64,000 bases of DNA from Luteimonas chenhongjianii. GTDB lineage: Bacteria > Pseudomonadota > Gammaproteobacteria > Xanthomonadales > Xanthomonadaceae. The notes beneath the pieces were generated by a model, which was given only the letters and a program-made list of their open reading frames with translations, did no database searches and had not been told where the DNA came from. A program made the translations under genes and the position numbers. The stretch lies in NCBI RefSeq assembly GCF_002327105.1, contig NZ_CP023406.1, forward strand, positions 2,046,001 through 2,110,000, read 5' to 3'. Shown here piece after piece: positions 26,788 to 37,827 of the stretch (the stretch's first letter is position 1; every line of letters starts with the position of its first letter).

Positions 26788-28007
26788 TGATCGAACAGAT
26801 CGCGCGCGACGCATTCCCCCGCGCCCCGGCCCGCCTTGCGCGGATCGCGGCGATCGCGCTCTGCGTGATGACCGTGACCGGTTGCAGCACCGTGCGCGGC
26901 TGGTTCGGGAACAGCGAGAAGGCCCAGGCCAAGGCCCTGTCGGAGCCTGCACCGCTGACCGATATCACCCCGTCGGTCACCGTGTCGCGGCTGTGGTCGG
27001 CGAACGCGGGCAAGGGCGAGGGCCGTCTGGGCGTACGCCAGGGACCGGCGATCGCCGATGGGCGCGTCTACGTCGCGGCGATCAAGGGCGGCGTGCGCGC
27101 GCTTGACCTGCAGACCGGCGCATCGGTCTGGCAGTACCCCTCCGACCTGCGCCTGAGCGGCGGACCGGGCGTGGGCGACGGCCTGGTCGTGGCCGGCAGC
27201 CTGGACGGCGAAGTGGTTGCGCTCGATGCCGCTACCGGCGCAGAGCGCTGGACCGCGAAGGTCAACAACGAGGTCATTGCCGCGCCGACGATCGGCCAGG
27301 GCGTGGTGCTGGTGCGCTCCAACGACGGGCGCATCACCGCATTCGACGCCGCCACCGGTGAGCGTCGCTGGTTCTGGGTGCGTGAACTGCCGTCGCTGAG
27401 CGTGCGTGGCAACGACGCGCCTGCGCTCGGGCCGGGCTTCGTCTTCGTCGGCAACGACGACGGCACGCTGACCGCGTTGTCGCTGGCCGATGGTCGCGTC
27501 CTGTGGGAGCAGGCCATCGCGCAGCCCGACGGCCGCACTGAACTCGAGCGCATGTCCGACGTCGATGGCACCCCGGTGCTCGACGACGCCGTGCTGTTCG
27601 CCAGCAGCTACCGGCACCGCACGATGGCGCTGGAAGGCCCCAGCGGCCGCCCGCTTTGGGTCAGCGAGCACGGCGGTTCCAATCGCCCGGCGCTGGCGCC
27701 CCAGCGGCTGGTGGTGACCGATGCCAACGGCACGGTGTGGGGCCTCGACAAGTACAGCGGCACCGCCGCGTGGCAGCAGCCTGCACTGGCGCGTCGCAAT
27801 CTCAGCGGTGCGGCGATCCAGGGCGACTATGTGGTAGTCGGCGATTTCGACGGATACCTGCACTGGTTGCGCCTGGATGACGGTAGTTTTGCCGCGCGTC
27901 AGCGCGCCGGTCGTGATCCCATCCGCGGCGCGCCGGTCGTCTCCGACGGCATCCTGGTCGTCCAGAACACCGACGGCGACGTCACTGCCTGGCGTCTGGC
28001 CCAGTAA
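26787..28007 (+). CDS. bamB: Outer membrane assembly lipoprotein BamB
   Basis: A 406-residue lipoprotein (signal ending VTGCS, Cys33) with PQQ-like beta-propeller repeats such as GRVYVAAIKGGVRALDLQTG and GLVVAGSLDGEVVALDAATG. BamB is the propeller scaffold of the BAM complex that folds beta-barrel proteins into the outer membrane. It follows yfgM with a 1-base overlap and precedes der, the classical order. The N-terminal cytoplasmic extension before the lipobox is longer than usual, at about 17 residues. Confidence 0.95.
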   Translation: MIEQIARDAFPRAPARLARIAAIALCVMTVTGCSTVRGWFGNSEKAQAKALSEPAPLTDITPSVTVSRLWSANAGKGEGRLGVRQGPAIADGRVYVAAIKGGVRALDLQTGASVWQYPSDLRLSGGPGVGDGLVVAGSLDGEVVALDAATGAERWTAKVNNEVIAAPTIGQGVVLVRSNDGRITAFDAATGERRWFWVRELPSLSVRGNDAPALGPGFVFVGNDDGTLTALSLADGRVLWEQAIAQPDGRTELERMSDVDGTPVLDDAVLFASSYRHRTMALEGPSGRPLWVSEHGGSNRPALAPQRLVVTDANGTVWGLDKYSGTAAWQQPALARRNLSGAAIQGDYVVVGDFDGYLHWLRLDDGSFAARQRAGRDPIRGAPVVSDGILVVQNTDGDVTAWRLAQ

Positions 28008-28029
28008 GCCAGCCGCAGATGCGACAATG

Positions 28030-28061
28030 ACGGCCCCGGGCAGCCATCTGCCCGGGGCCGT
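28030..28061 (+). terminator. Very strong hairpin between bamB and der
   Basis: A 14-bp perfect stem ACGGCCCCGGGCAG/CTGCCCGGGGCCGT with a CCAT loop. Only a short U-poor tail (GTGCTTC) follows, so it may terminate, stabilise the bamB 3' end or partly uncouple der. Confidence 0.7.
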
Positions 28062-28121
28062 GTGCTTCTGGGCCCGCCCGGGCGCACGCTTTTCCAGCCC
28101 CATTCGAACGGAACACGCCGC

Positions 28122-29534
28122 ATGCTTCCCCTCGTCGCCCTCGTGGGCCGCCCCAACGTCGGCAAGTCGACGCTGTTCAACGCGCTGACCCGTACCCGGG
28201 ACGCGCTCGTCCATGATGAGCCGGGGGTCACGCGTGACCGCCACTACGGCATTTGCCGGCTCAACCCCGATGCGCCGTTCGCCCTGGTGGACACCGGCGG
28301 CATTGCCGGCGAGAACGTCCATCTGGAAAGCGAGGGCCTGGCCGGACCGACCGCGAAGCAGTCGCGCGCCGCGGCTGCGGAGGCGGATCTGGTGCTGTTC
28401 GTGGTCGACGGCCGCGAGGGCGCCTCGGCGCTCGACGACGAGATCCTGCGCTGGCTGCGCAAGATCGACAAGCCCACCTTCCTGGTCATCAACAAGACCG
28501 ACGGCCTGGATTCGCGCGCGGCCGAGGCGGAGTTCTCGCGCTACGGCTTCAGCGACGTGCATGCGATCTCGTCCTCGCACCGGCACGGCATCGACGAGTT
28601 GGTCGACGAGATCCTCGAACGGTTGCCGGAAGTGGGCACATCCGAGCAGCTCGACAGCGATCCCGACCGCATCCGCGTCACCTTCGTCGGTCGCCCCAAC
28701 GTGGGCAAGTCGACCCTGGTCAACCGCATCCTCGGCGAGGAGCGGATGATCGCCTCGGAAGTCGCCGGCACCACGCGCGATTCGATCGAGGTCGATCTCG
28801 AGCGCGACGGACGCAAGTACCGTCTGGTCGATACCGCCGGCATCCGCCGCAAGTCGAAGGTCGACGAGGCGGTGGAGACGTTCTCGATCATCAAGACCCT
28901 GCAGGCGATCGAGCACTCGCAGGTGTCGGTGGTGATGATCGATGCCAGCGAGGGCGTCACCGACCAGGATGCCAGCGTGCTCGGCGCGGTGCTCGATTCC
29001 GGCCGCGCGCTCGTGGTCGCGGTGAACAAGTGGGACGGCCTGAGCGATTACCAGCGCGAACAGACCGAGGCGCTGCTCTCGCGCAAGCTGGCCTTCGTGC
29101 CGTGGGCCGAGACGATCCGCATCAGTGCCAAGCACGGCTCGGGCCTGCGCGAGCTGTTCCAGGCGATCCACCGCGCGCACGCGTCGGCCAACTACAAGTT
29201 CGGCACCGCCGAGGTCACCAAGGCGATCGAGATCGCCTACGAAACGAATCCGCCGCCGGTCGTGCGCGGCCATGCGCCGAAGATGCGTTTCGCGCATCCG
29301 GGCGGCGAGAATCCGCCGACGATCATCGTGCATGGCAACCGCCTGCGTACGCTGCCCGACAGCTACAAGCGCTATCTGGAGAACTTCTTCCGCAAGCGTT
29401 TCAAGCTCGTCGGCACGCCGGTGCGCCTGCTGTTCCGCGAAGGCGACAATCCGTTCAAGGACAAGAAGAACGTTCTGACGGATCGCCAGTTGGCGAAGAA
29501 GAAGCGGCTGATCCGCCACGTCAAGCGCAAGTGA
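28122..29534 (+). CDS. der: Ribosome assembly GTPase Der (EngA)
   Basis: 470 residues with two tandem GTPase domains, each with GRPNVGKST (near residues 8 and 187), DTGGI / DTAGIRRKS switch motifs, NKTD and NKWD specificity motifs, plus the C-terminal KH-like domain. Der acts in 50S subunit maturation. ATG 28122 gives the usual N-terminus [12 protein letters not shown]. It follows bamB after a 114-base gap with a strong hairpin. Confidence 0.97.
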   Translation: MLPLVALVGRPNVGKSTLFNALTRTRDALVHDEPGVTRDRHYGICRLNPDAPFALVDTGGIAGENVHLESEGLAGPTAKQSRAAAAEADLVLFVVDGREGASALDDEILRWLRKIDKPTFLVINKTDGLDSRAAEAEFSRYGFSDVHAISSSHRHGIDELVDEILERLPEVGTSEQLDSDPDRIRVTFVGRPNVGKSTLVNRILGEERMIASEVAGTTRDSIEVDLERDGRKYRLVDTAGIRRKSKVDEAVETFSIIKTLQAIEHSQVSVVMIDASEGVTDQDASVLGAVLDSGRALVVAVNKWDGLSDYQREQTEALLSRKLAFVPWAETIRISAKHGSGLRELFQAIHRAHASANYKFGTAEVTKAIEIAYETNPPPVVRGHAPKMRFAHPGGENPPTIIVHGNRLRTLPDSYKRYLENFFRKRFKLVGTPVRLLFREGDNPFKDKKNVLTDRQLAKKKRLIRHVKRK

Positions 29535-29559
29535 GGCGGGCTCGGGGCATTCGGCCGCG

Positions 29560-30156
29560 ATGACGTCGCCGCCGCTCGCACCGGTATTTCCCGAGGTCAC
29601 CATCGGCATCCTTGCCGGTGGCCGTGCCTCGCGCCTGGACGGACGTGACAAGGCCTGGCTGCAGCGTGGCGGGGTGCCGCAGATCCTGCGCTGGCAGCGC
29701 CGGCTCGCCGCGCAGGGTGGTGCCTTCCTCGTCAGCGCAAACCGCGACCTGCCGCGCTATGCCGCGCACGGGCTCGACGCAGTGCCGGACCGGATCGCCG
29801 ATGCCGGACCGATGTCCGGGCTCGATGCGCTGGCCGGCGCCGCGGGCACGCCATGGCTGATGACGCTGCCGGTGGACATGATCGAGGTCAACGACTGCCT
29901 GCTGCGCACGCTGATGCATCACGCCGGCACGCACGGCGCCTTCGCCTGCGATGCCGACGGTGTGCAGCCGCTGGTCGCGTTGTGGAATGTGGTCGCGCTG
30001 CGCGCAGGTGCAGGGCACGCGCTCGCATCCGGCGATCATGCGGTGCGCAATCTGCAGCAGGCGCTCGGCATGAAGCGCGTGGATTTCCACGGTGTACGCT
30101 TCGGCAACCTCAACACGCCCCAGGATCTCGATGATGCCGGTATCGCCCCCGACTGA
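29560..30156 (+). CDS. mobA: Molybdenum cofactor guanylyltransferase
   Basis: 198 residues with the nucleotidyltransferase P-loop-like motif GILAGGRASRLDGRDKAWL and the downstream DRIADAGPMSGLDA. MobA attaches GMP to Mo-molybdopterin to form the guanine dinucleotide cofactor. The Arg-Leu-Asp-Gly variant replaces the usual RMGG/RMGxDK wording but keeps the key Gly and Lys. It follows der by 25 bases and overlaps moeA by about 26 bases, so it belongs to a cofactor operon mobA-moeA-moeB. Confidence 0.88.
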   Translation: MTSPPLAPVFPEVTIGILAGGRASRLDGRDKAWLQRGGVPQILRWQRRLAAQGGAFLVSANRDLPRYAAHGLDAVPDRIADAGPMSGLDALAGAAGTPWLMTLPVDMIEVNDCLLRTLMHHAGTHGAFACDADGVQPLVALWNVVALRAGAGHALASGDHAVRNLQQALGMKRVDFHGVRFGNLNTPQDLDDAGIAPD

Positions 30157-31390
30157 CGTTCCGACGGTCGATTTCCCGTTCCGGATCAGTTTTGGAGAAG
30201 CGGTCTCGATCGTCGACGCGGTGGCGGTCGAGCGCCGGCTGCAGCCGCAGACGCTGTCCCTGTCGCGCGCGCATGGACACGTGCTGGCGCGCGACGTGAT
30301 CGCCACGATGGCCCAGCCCCCGTTCGACAACTCGGCGATGGACGGCTTCGCGCTGCGGCATGAGGATCTTTCGCCCGAGGGCGCGCCGACGCGGCTGCGC
30401 CTGGCCGGCGAGCAGTTCGCTGGACCCGATGCGGCGCTCGTGGTGGAGGCGGGTACATGCGTGCGCGTCACCACTGGCGCGCCGATGCCATCCGGTGCCG
30501 ATACCGTGGTGATGAAGGAGAACACCTCGCTCGAGGGCGACACGGTCATCGTGCAGGTCGTACCGAGGCCCGGGCAGCATGTGCGCCGTGCCGGCGAGGA
30601 CTCGAACATCGGCGATCTGCTGCTGCGCGCGGGCGATGTGCTGACCCCCACGCGGATCGGCCTGGCCGCCTCGCAGGGACTGGCCCAGCTCGAGGTCGTG
30701 CGGCGGCCGACGATCGCGGTGTTCGCGACCGGCGACGAGCTCGTCGAGCCGGGCATGTCGCTCGGTCCCGGGCAGATCTACAACTCGAACCGCGATCAGC
30801 TGATGGCGTTGCTGCGCGCCGAAGGTCTGGAGCCGGTCGCGTTCCCGACCCTGCCCGATGACGCTGCGCAGGTCACCTCCGCGCTGCGCCACGCCGGAGA
30901 AGCCTTCGACCTGGTGCTGACCTGCGGCGGCGTGTCGGCGGGCGAGAAGGATCTGCTGCCCGAACTGCTGCAACGCCGCGGTCGGGTGCGGATGTGGAAA
31001 GTCATGATGAAGCCGGGCATGCCCGTGCTGCTGGCGGAAGGCGGCACGCTCGGACCGGCCCTGTTCCTGTGCCTGCCCGGCAATCCGGTGTCGGTACTGG
31101 CGACCTGGCTCGCGCTCGGCCGTCGCCTCGTGGACGGCCTGCAGGGCAGGGCGCCGCGTCCGCTCCGACGGGCGCGCCTCGCGTCGGACTGGTCCAAGCG
31201 CCACGAGCGCCTGGAACTGCTGCGCGGACGCTGGTGGATCGATGAGGAAGGCGTTTCCCGGGTCGAGCCCAACCCTGCCGACGGGTCGCACCGGATGCAG
31301 GCGGCCGCCGACTCGGACGTGCTGATCGTGCTCGACGCCGGTGCGCGCGACTACGACGCCGGCACGGTAGTCGAGGTCCTGCAGTACTAG
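30131..31390 (+). CDS. moeA: Molybdopterin molybdenumtransferase
   Basis: A 419-residue MoeA that inserts molybdate into adenylylated molybdopterin. Signatures are MAQPPFDNSAMDGFAL, VTTGAPMPSGADTVVMKE, FATGDELVEPG, and MKPGMPVLLA with LPGNPVSVL. It begins at one of two tandem ATGs (30131 or 30134) inside the mobA 3' end; AGGA is 5 or 8 bases upstream. A longer frame to 30092 was rejected because it is mobA sequence out of frame. Confidence 0.95.
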   Translation: MMPVSPPTDVPTVDFPFRISFGEAVSIVDAVAVERRLQPQTLSLSRAHGHVLARDVIATMAQPPFDNSAMDGFALRHEDLSPEGAPTRLRLAGEQFAGPDAALVVEAGTCVRVTTGAPMPSGADTVVMKENTSLEGDTVIVQVVPRPGQHVRRAGEDSNIGDLLLRAGDVLTPTRIGLAASQGLAQLEVVRRPTIAVFATGDELVEPGMSLGPGQIYNSNRDQLMALLRAEGLEPVAFPTLPDDAAQVTSALRHAGEAFDLVLTCGGVSAGEKDLLPELLQRRGRVRMWKVMMKPGMPVLLAEGGTLGPALFLCLPGNPVSVLATWLALGRRLVDGLQGRAPRPLRRARLASDWSKRHERLELLRGRWWIDEEGVSRVEPNPADGSHRMQAAADSDVLIVLDAGARDYDAGTVVEVLQY

Positions 31391-31440
31391 GCACACCGCC
31401 GGGCGGCCGCCAGGGCCGCCGTCTGCGCGATAATCGCGGC

Positions 31441-32571
31441 ATGTCCGTCCAAGAACTCACGCCGGCGCAGGCCCGGCAACGCCAGCAGCAGGGCGTGCGC
31501 CTGATCGATGTGCGCGAGGCGCACGAGCGGGCGACGGGCATGGCCGAGGGCGCCGAAGGCGTCGACCGCAGCACTCTGGAAGCCGCGCCGTTGGCGCATG
31601 CCCCGGATCTGCAGGCGCCGCTGCTGTTGATCTGCCAGAGCGGGCGTCGCTCGCTGCAGGCTGCGGAAACCCTGGCGGCGCTGGGCTATGCGGACGTCGC
31701 GTCCGTCGCGGGCGGGACAAGCGCCTGGCAGGCCGACGGCCTGCCGACGGTACTGCCCGAGGGCGACGTGGACCTCGACTTCCACGAGCGCTACTCGCGG
31801 CACCTGAAATTGCCGGAGATCGGTCTGGCGGGGCAGCGGCGACTGGGCGAAGCGTCGGTGCTGATGATCGGCGCCGGCGGCCTCGGCTCGCCGGCGGCGT
31901 ACTACCTCGCCGCGGCCGGCGTCGGCACCCTGCGGATCGCCGACGACGACGTGGTCGACCGCAGCAACCTGCAACGGCAGATCCTGCATGCCGAAGACCG
32001 GATCGGCCAGCCCAAGGTGCAGTCGGCAGCCACGACGCTCGGCGCATTGAATCCACGCACGCGCATCGAGCCGGTGGCCGAGCGGGTGACCAGCGCGAAC
32101 GTCGAGCGCCTGCTCCATGGAGTGGACCTCGTGCTGGACGGCGCCGACAACTTCCCGGTGCGCTATCTGCTCAACGATGCCTGCGTGCTGCACCGCGTGC
32201 CGCTGGTCTACGGCGCCGTACACCGCTTCGACGGCCAGGTCAGCGTGTTCGATGCCGGCCGCTATCGTGGCGAGGCGCCCTGCTACCGCTGTCTGTTCCC
32301 CGAGCCGCCGCCGCCGGGAGCCGCGCCCAGCTGCTCGGAGGTCGGCGTGCTCGGCGTACTGCCGGGCGTGATCGGCCTGCTGCAGGCCACCGAGGCGCTG
32401 AAGCTGTTGCTCGGCATCGGCGCGCCCCTGACCGGGCGCCTGCTGCAGTTCGACGCGCTGCAGATGCGGTTCCGCGAAACACGGCTGTCGCCCGATCCCG
32501 ACTGCCCGGTCTGCGCGCCCGGTCGCGCGTTTCCCGGCTACATCGACTATGCGGCCTTCTGTGCCGGCTGA
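31441..32571 (+). CDS. moeB: Rhodanese-MoeB fusion, molybdopterin synthase adenylyltransferase
   Basis: 376 residues. Residues 1-105 are a rhodanese domain with active-site loop ICQSGRRS (Cys65). The rest is a ThiF/MoeB E1-like adenylyltransferase with MIGAGGLGSPAAYYLAAAGVG, DGADNFPVRYLLNDAC, the zinc pairs CYRC and CPVC, and the SCSEVGVLG cysteine. MoeB adenylates the MoaD C-terminus; the fused rhodanese could supply sulfur, as in eukaryotic MOCS3, where the rhodanese is C-terminal. The context after moeA supports molybdenum cofactor work, though such fusions can also serve thiamin or thiocarboxylate routes. Confidence 0.92.
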   Translation: MSVQELTPAQARQRQQQGVRLIDVREAHERATGMAEGAEGVDRSTLEAAPLAHAPDLQAPLLLICQSGRRSLQAAETLAALGYADVASVAGGTSAWQADGLPTVLPEGDVDLDFHERYSRHLKLPEIGLAGQRRLGEASVLMIGAGGLGSPAAYYLAAAGVGTLRIADDDVVDRSNLQRQILHAEDRIGQPKVQSAATTLGALNPRTRIEPVAERVTSANVERLLHGVDLVLDGADNFPVRYLLNDACVLHRVPLVYGAVHRFDGQVSVFDAGRYRGEAPCYRCLFPEPPPPGAAPSCSEVGVLGVLPGVIGLLQATEALKLLLGIGAPLTGRLLQFDALQMRFRETRLSPDPDCPVCAPGRAFPGYIDYAAFCAG

Positions 32572-32649
32572 GACACGGACCCGGCCTTCACATGGGGCTG
32601 GGGCAGGATGCTCGCGGCCGCGCCAGCCCGCGCGGAACGGATGCACCCG

Positions 32650-33657
32650 ATGCGCTCCATGAGTCGATTGTTGTTGCTTGCCTTCCTGCTGTTGGCCGCG
32701 CCGCTCGCCGCGCTCGCGACCGATCCCTGCCCCTGGCTGCGTGAACAGATCCATGCCACGGATCCGGCGACCCGCCTGGCGGCTGCGGCGTGCGAGGAAC
32801 ACCAGCTGTGGTATCGCCCCTTCATCGATATCGAAGGACGCTACGCCGGTACGGCCGTGCGCGAAGCCGATGCCACGCCGCTGGCCAACGGCGAGCAGGC
32901 CTGGCGCCGTGTCGCCGGCTACTGGCGCGGCACCGATCAGCTCTCCCAGTTGATGCAGCGCCCCGGCGCTGTCGATTGCATGTACGCGTCGTACAGCGAT
33001 CAGCCCTCCGCCGGCTGCCGCAGCTTCCTGATGGACGTGCCGTGGTCGGCAGCGTTCGTGTCCTGGGTGGCGCGCCGCGCAATGCTGCCCGGGTTCCGCG
33101 GCTCGCCAAGCCACATCGACTACGTGCGCGAGGCCTTTCGCAATCCCGAAACCAGCGCCTATCGCGTCGCCCATCCGGTGACAGCGCGACCGGCGCGCGG
33201 CGACATGCTCTGTTACGTGCGGCACGCGGACCGCATCTTCGGCTTTCGCGGGCTGGCGCAGCTGCTCAGCAGCGATGACGGTGGACTCGGCATGCATTGC
33301 GACATCGTGGTCGGGGCCGGGAACGGGCAGGCGCAGCTGATCGGTGGCAACGTCCTCGACGCGGTGAGCATGCGGCTGTTGCCGCTGACCGCGGGGGGGC
33401 AGTTCGCGGGTCTCGCGCAACGCGCACTCGACGATCCATCGTGCAGTCCCGATGCACTGGTCTTCTGTAATGCCAACCGCCAGGACTGGGCGGTGTTGCT
33501 GCAGTTGCGGCCCGCGGGCGAGCTCGCGGGATTGGTGCCATCGATGGGACTGTATGGGGTGCCGTCGCCGATGCCGGCTACGCCAGGCCCGCAGCCGGCG
33601 CCGTGCTGCGTCGAGTGCAGTGCGGGCGACAGTTTGCCGCGGTGTCCGGGCACCTGA
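32650..33657 (+). CDS. Secreted DUF2272 protein
   Basis: 335 residues with a Sec signal (SRLLLLAFLLLAAPLAALA). The core WSAAFVSWVARRAMLPGF, SPSHIDYV, RGDMLCYVR and MHCDIVVG with GGNVLDAVSMR matches the DUF2272 pattern as I recall it. The layout is reminiscent of NlpC/P60- or CHAP-like cysteine amidases, but no certain Cys-His pair can be assigned. The C-terminus is Pro/Cys-rich (CCVEC). The start is chosen between ATGs 32641, 32650 and 32659; 32650 has GGA 9 bases upstream. Function unknown; periplasmic cell-wall work is a guess. Confidence 0.72.
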   Translation: MRSMSRLLLLAFLLLAAPLAALATDPCPWLREQIHATDPATRLAAAACEEHQLWYRPFIDIEGRYAGTAVREADATPLANGEQAWRRVAGYWRGTDQLSQLMQRPGAVDCMYASYSDQPSAGCRSFLMDVPWSAAFVSWVARRAMLPGFRGSPSHIDYVREAFRNPETSAYRVAHPVTARPARGDMLCYVRHADRIFGFRGLAQLLSSDDGGLGMHCDIVVGAGNGQAQLIGGNVLDAVSMRLLPLTAGGQFAGLAQRALDDPSCSPDALVFCNANRQDWAVLLQLRPAGELAGLVPSMGLYGVPSPMPATPGPQPAPCCVECSAGDSLPRCPGT

Positions 33658-33717
33658 CCGCCCCCGTGCCGCCTACGCGGCGTTCAAGTGGCGCCCGGGG
33701 CGCAGCTGGACAAGGAA

Positions 33718-33748
33718 ACGGCCCGCCATGTGCGGGCCGTCTTCTTGC
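33718..33748 (+). terminator. Hairpin terminator between the DUF2272 gene and acnA
   Basis: A 9-bp perfect stem ACGGCCCGC/GCGGGCCGT with a 5-base loop, then CTTCTT. It lies in the 258-bp gap between two convergent genes and could serve either strand. Confidence 0.7.
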
Positions 33749-33915
33749 CGGGTGGTTGGATCCTCTGGACCGCTCACCCGTGACCGCCGCGGCCGCAGCA
33801 CATCTCTCAGAGGGCCATGACCGGTGCGGCGGCATCGATCGCGCGGCGAAACCACGCGGTCGCCGGACGCCCGGCGCGCGCACCGGGCCGTCCGCCGCTG
33901 TGCTCGCGGCCTTGC

Positions 33916-36672
<2,757 letters not shown>

Positions 36673-37106
36673 GCGGAAGCTCCTGTCGCGGGTTGCTGGC
36701 GGTGATCGGATCGGCCGGTGTCTGGCATGCGTGGTGCGCCGAAAATCCATTGATCTGGCGCGACGCCCGGTCGATGCGGGTTACCGCGTCGAGGCGGTCA
36801 GTGTAGGCAGATTGATGTGGCGGTCAGGTCATCACGCGCGTGGCGGCACGGCAACAGTGCATTGCGCACGCGCCAGTCGATCTGCGCCTGCTCACGCGCG
36901 GAGGCATCGTCTGGCCTTCGTGCATGCCACCCGCGGCGCTGCGCGCCCCCTGGACGAAAGGCAGGTGGCGCGGTCGGCGCGCGGTAGTCTGCGCGCGCTT
37001 CCCGCTCGCACGCGCGATCGCCCAGGCGCGGCGAGCGGGCGGCGGCGCGCTGGAGTATGCGTGTTCAGGTATGTATAATTCGCGCATACCTTGAAGGAGA
37101 GGCCTG
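36673..37106. other. 434-bp divergent regulatory gap acnA/abrB
   Basis: No gene supported. It must carry the acnA promoter on the minus strand and, at its right end, the abrB promoter and operator (37054-37091). Frames crossing the gap have no family sequence and look random. Confidence 0.7.
37054..37091 (+). promoter_or_regulatory. abrB-pin promoter with overlapping inverted-repeat operator
   Basis: A perfect -10 TATAAT (37074-37079) lies between AGGTATG (37067-37073) and CATACCT (37085-37091). A third half-site, AGTATGCG (37054-37061), pairs with CGCATACC. This is the usual position for autorepression by an antitoxin-toxin complex. The -35 is weak. Confidence 0.72.
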
Positions 37107-37391
37107 ATGGAGGCGACCGTTGCCGAGCGCGGCCAGATCACACTGCCCAAGGCGGTGCGCGATGCGCTGGGATTGAGCAAGGGGACGATCCTCAAGGTCG
37201 AACTGGAAGGCAGCCGCATCGTGTTGCGCAAGAGTGTCGATGACGCCGTCTCGCGTGCCCGGGGCCGGTTCCGGCTCGAAGGCTTTCACGACACCGACGC
37301 CGCAATGCGCGCCGTGCGGGGCCAGGCCGGCGACGAAGCTGGCGCAGAGGCAGAGGCAGAGGCCGCCGCCGACGGCAGCGTCGCGGGGTGA
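37107..37391 (+). CDS. AbrB/MazE-family antitoxin
   Basis: 94 residues. The N-terminal SpoVT-AbrB swapped-hairpin domain reads [30 protein letters not shown]; the C-terminal part, rich in Ala and Glu, probably wraps the toxin. It would bind its own promoter and neutralise the PIN RNase encoded next, whose GTG overlaps its stop. GAAGGAGAGG gives a strong ribosome site. The symbol is left blank because VapB and other labels are not distinguishable. Confidence 0.9.
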   Translation: MEATVAERGQITLPKAVRDALGLSKGTILKVELEGSRIVLRKSVDDAVSRARGRFRLEGFHDTDAAMRAVRGQAGDEAGAEAEAEAAADGSVAG

Positions 37392-37789
37392 TCGCCGTCG
37401 ATGCGCCCGTGCTGGTGGATCTGCTGACAGACGGGCCGCAGGCCGATGCCGCGGAAGCCTGCCTGCGCCAGTACCTGAGCGCTGGCCCGGTCGTGGTCTG
37501 CGACGTCGCACTGGCCGAGATCTGCGGCGCGCTGCACGACGGCGCCGAGACCATGGCCGTGCTCGAGGACATGGGCGTGCGCTTTTCGGCGATCGAAGCC
37601 AAGGCCGCCTTGCGTGCGGGCGAGATGCAGCGCCGCTCCTGGCAACGCGGCGAGCGCATCGGCCGCCCCTCGCGCGATTTCCTGGTCGGCGCGCATGCAC
37701 TGCTGCAATGCAATGGCCTGATCACCCGCGACGACGCGTTTTTCCGCACTTATTTCAAGGGTCTCAAGCTGATCGTACCGTCGGCATGA
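37388..37789 (+). CDS. PIN-domain ribonuclease toxin (VapC-like)
   Basis: 133 residues. The PIN acidic residues are visible: an early Asp in [12 protein letters not shown], Glu in DVALAEI, Asp in [11 protein letters not shown] and the terminal [11 protein letters not shown]. It is presumed to be a metal-dependent RNase toxin controlled by the AbrB-type antitoxin; target unknown. It starts with GTG overlapping the antitoxin stop (GTGA). acnB begins 38 bases after its stop, so read-through from the toxin promoter into acnB is likely. Confidence 0.9.
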   Translation: MIAVDAPVLVDLLTDGPQADAAEACLRQYLSAGPVVVCDVALAEICGALHDGAETMAVLEDMGVRFSAIEAKAALRAGEMQRRSWQRGERIGRPSRDFLVGAHALLQCNGLITRDDAFFRTYFKGLKLIVPSA

Positions 37790-37827
37790 GACCGGTTATC
37801 CCGGTACCGCACGAATCTGGAGTTGTC

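Noticed and set aside
26676..29651. Open minus-strand frame of about 990 codons opposite yfgM, bamB and der
   Set aside because: Shadow of well-supported genes in a high-GC genome; no recognisable domain.
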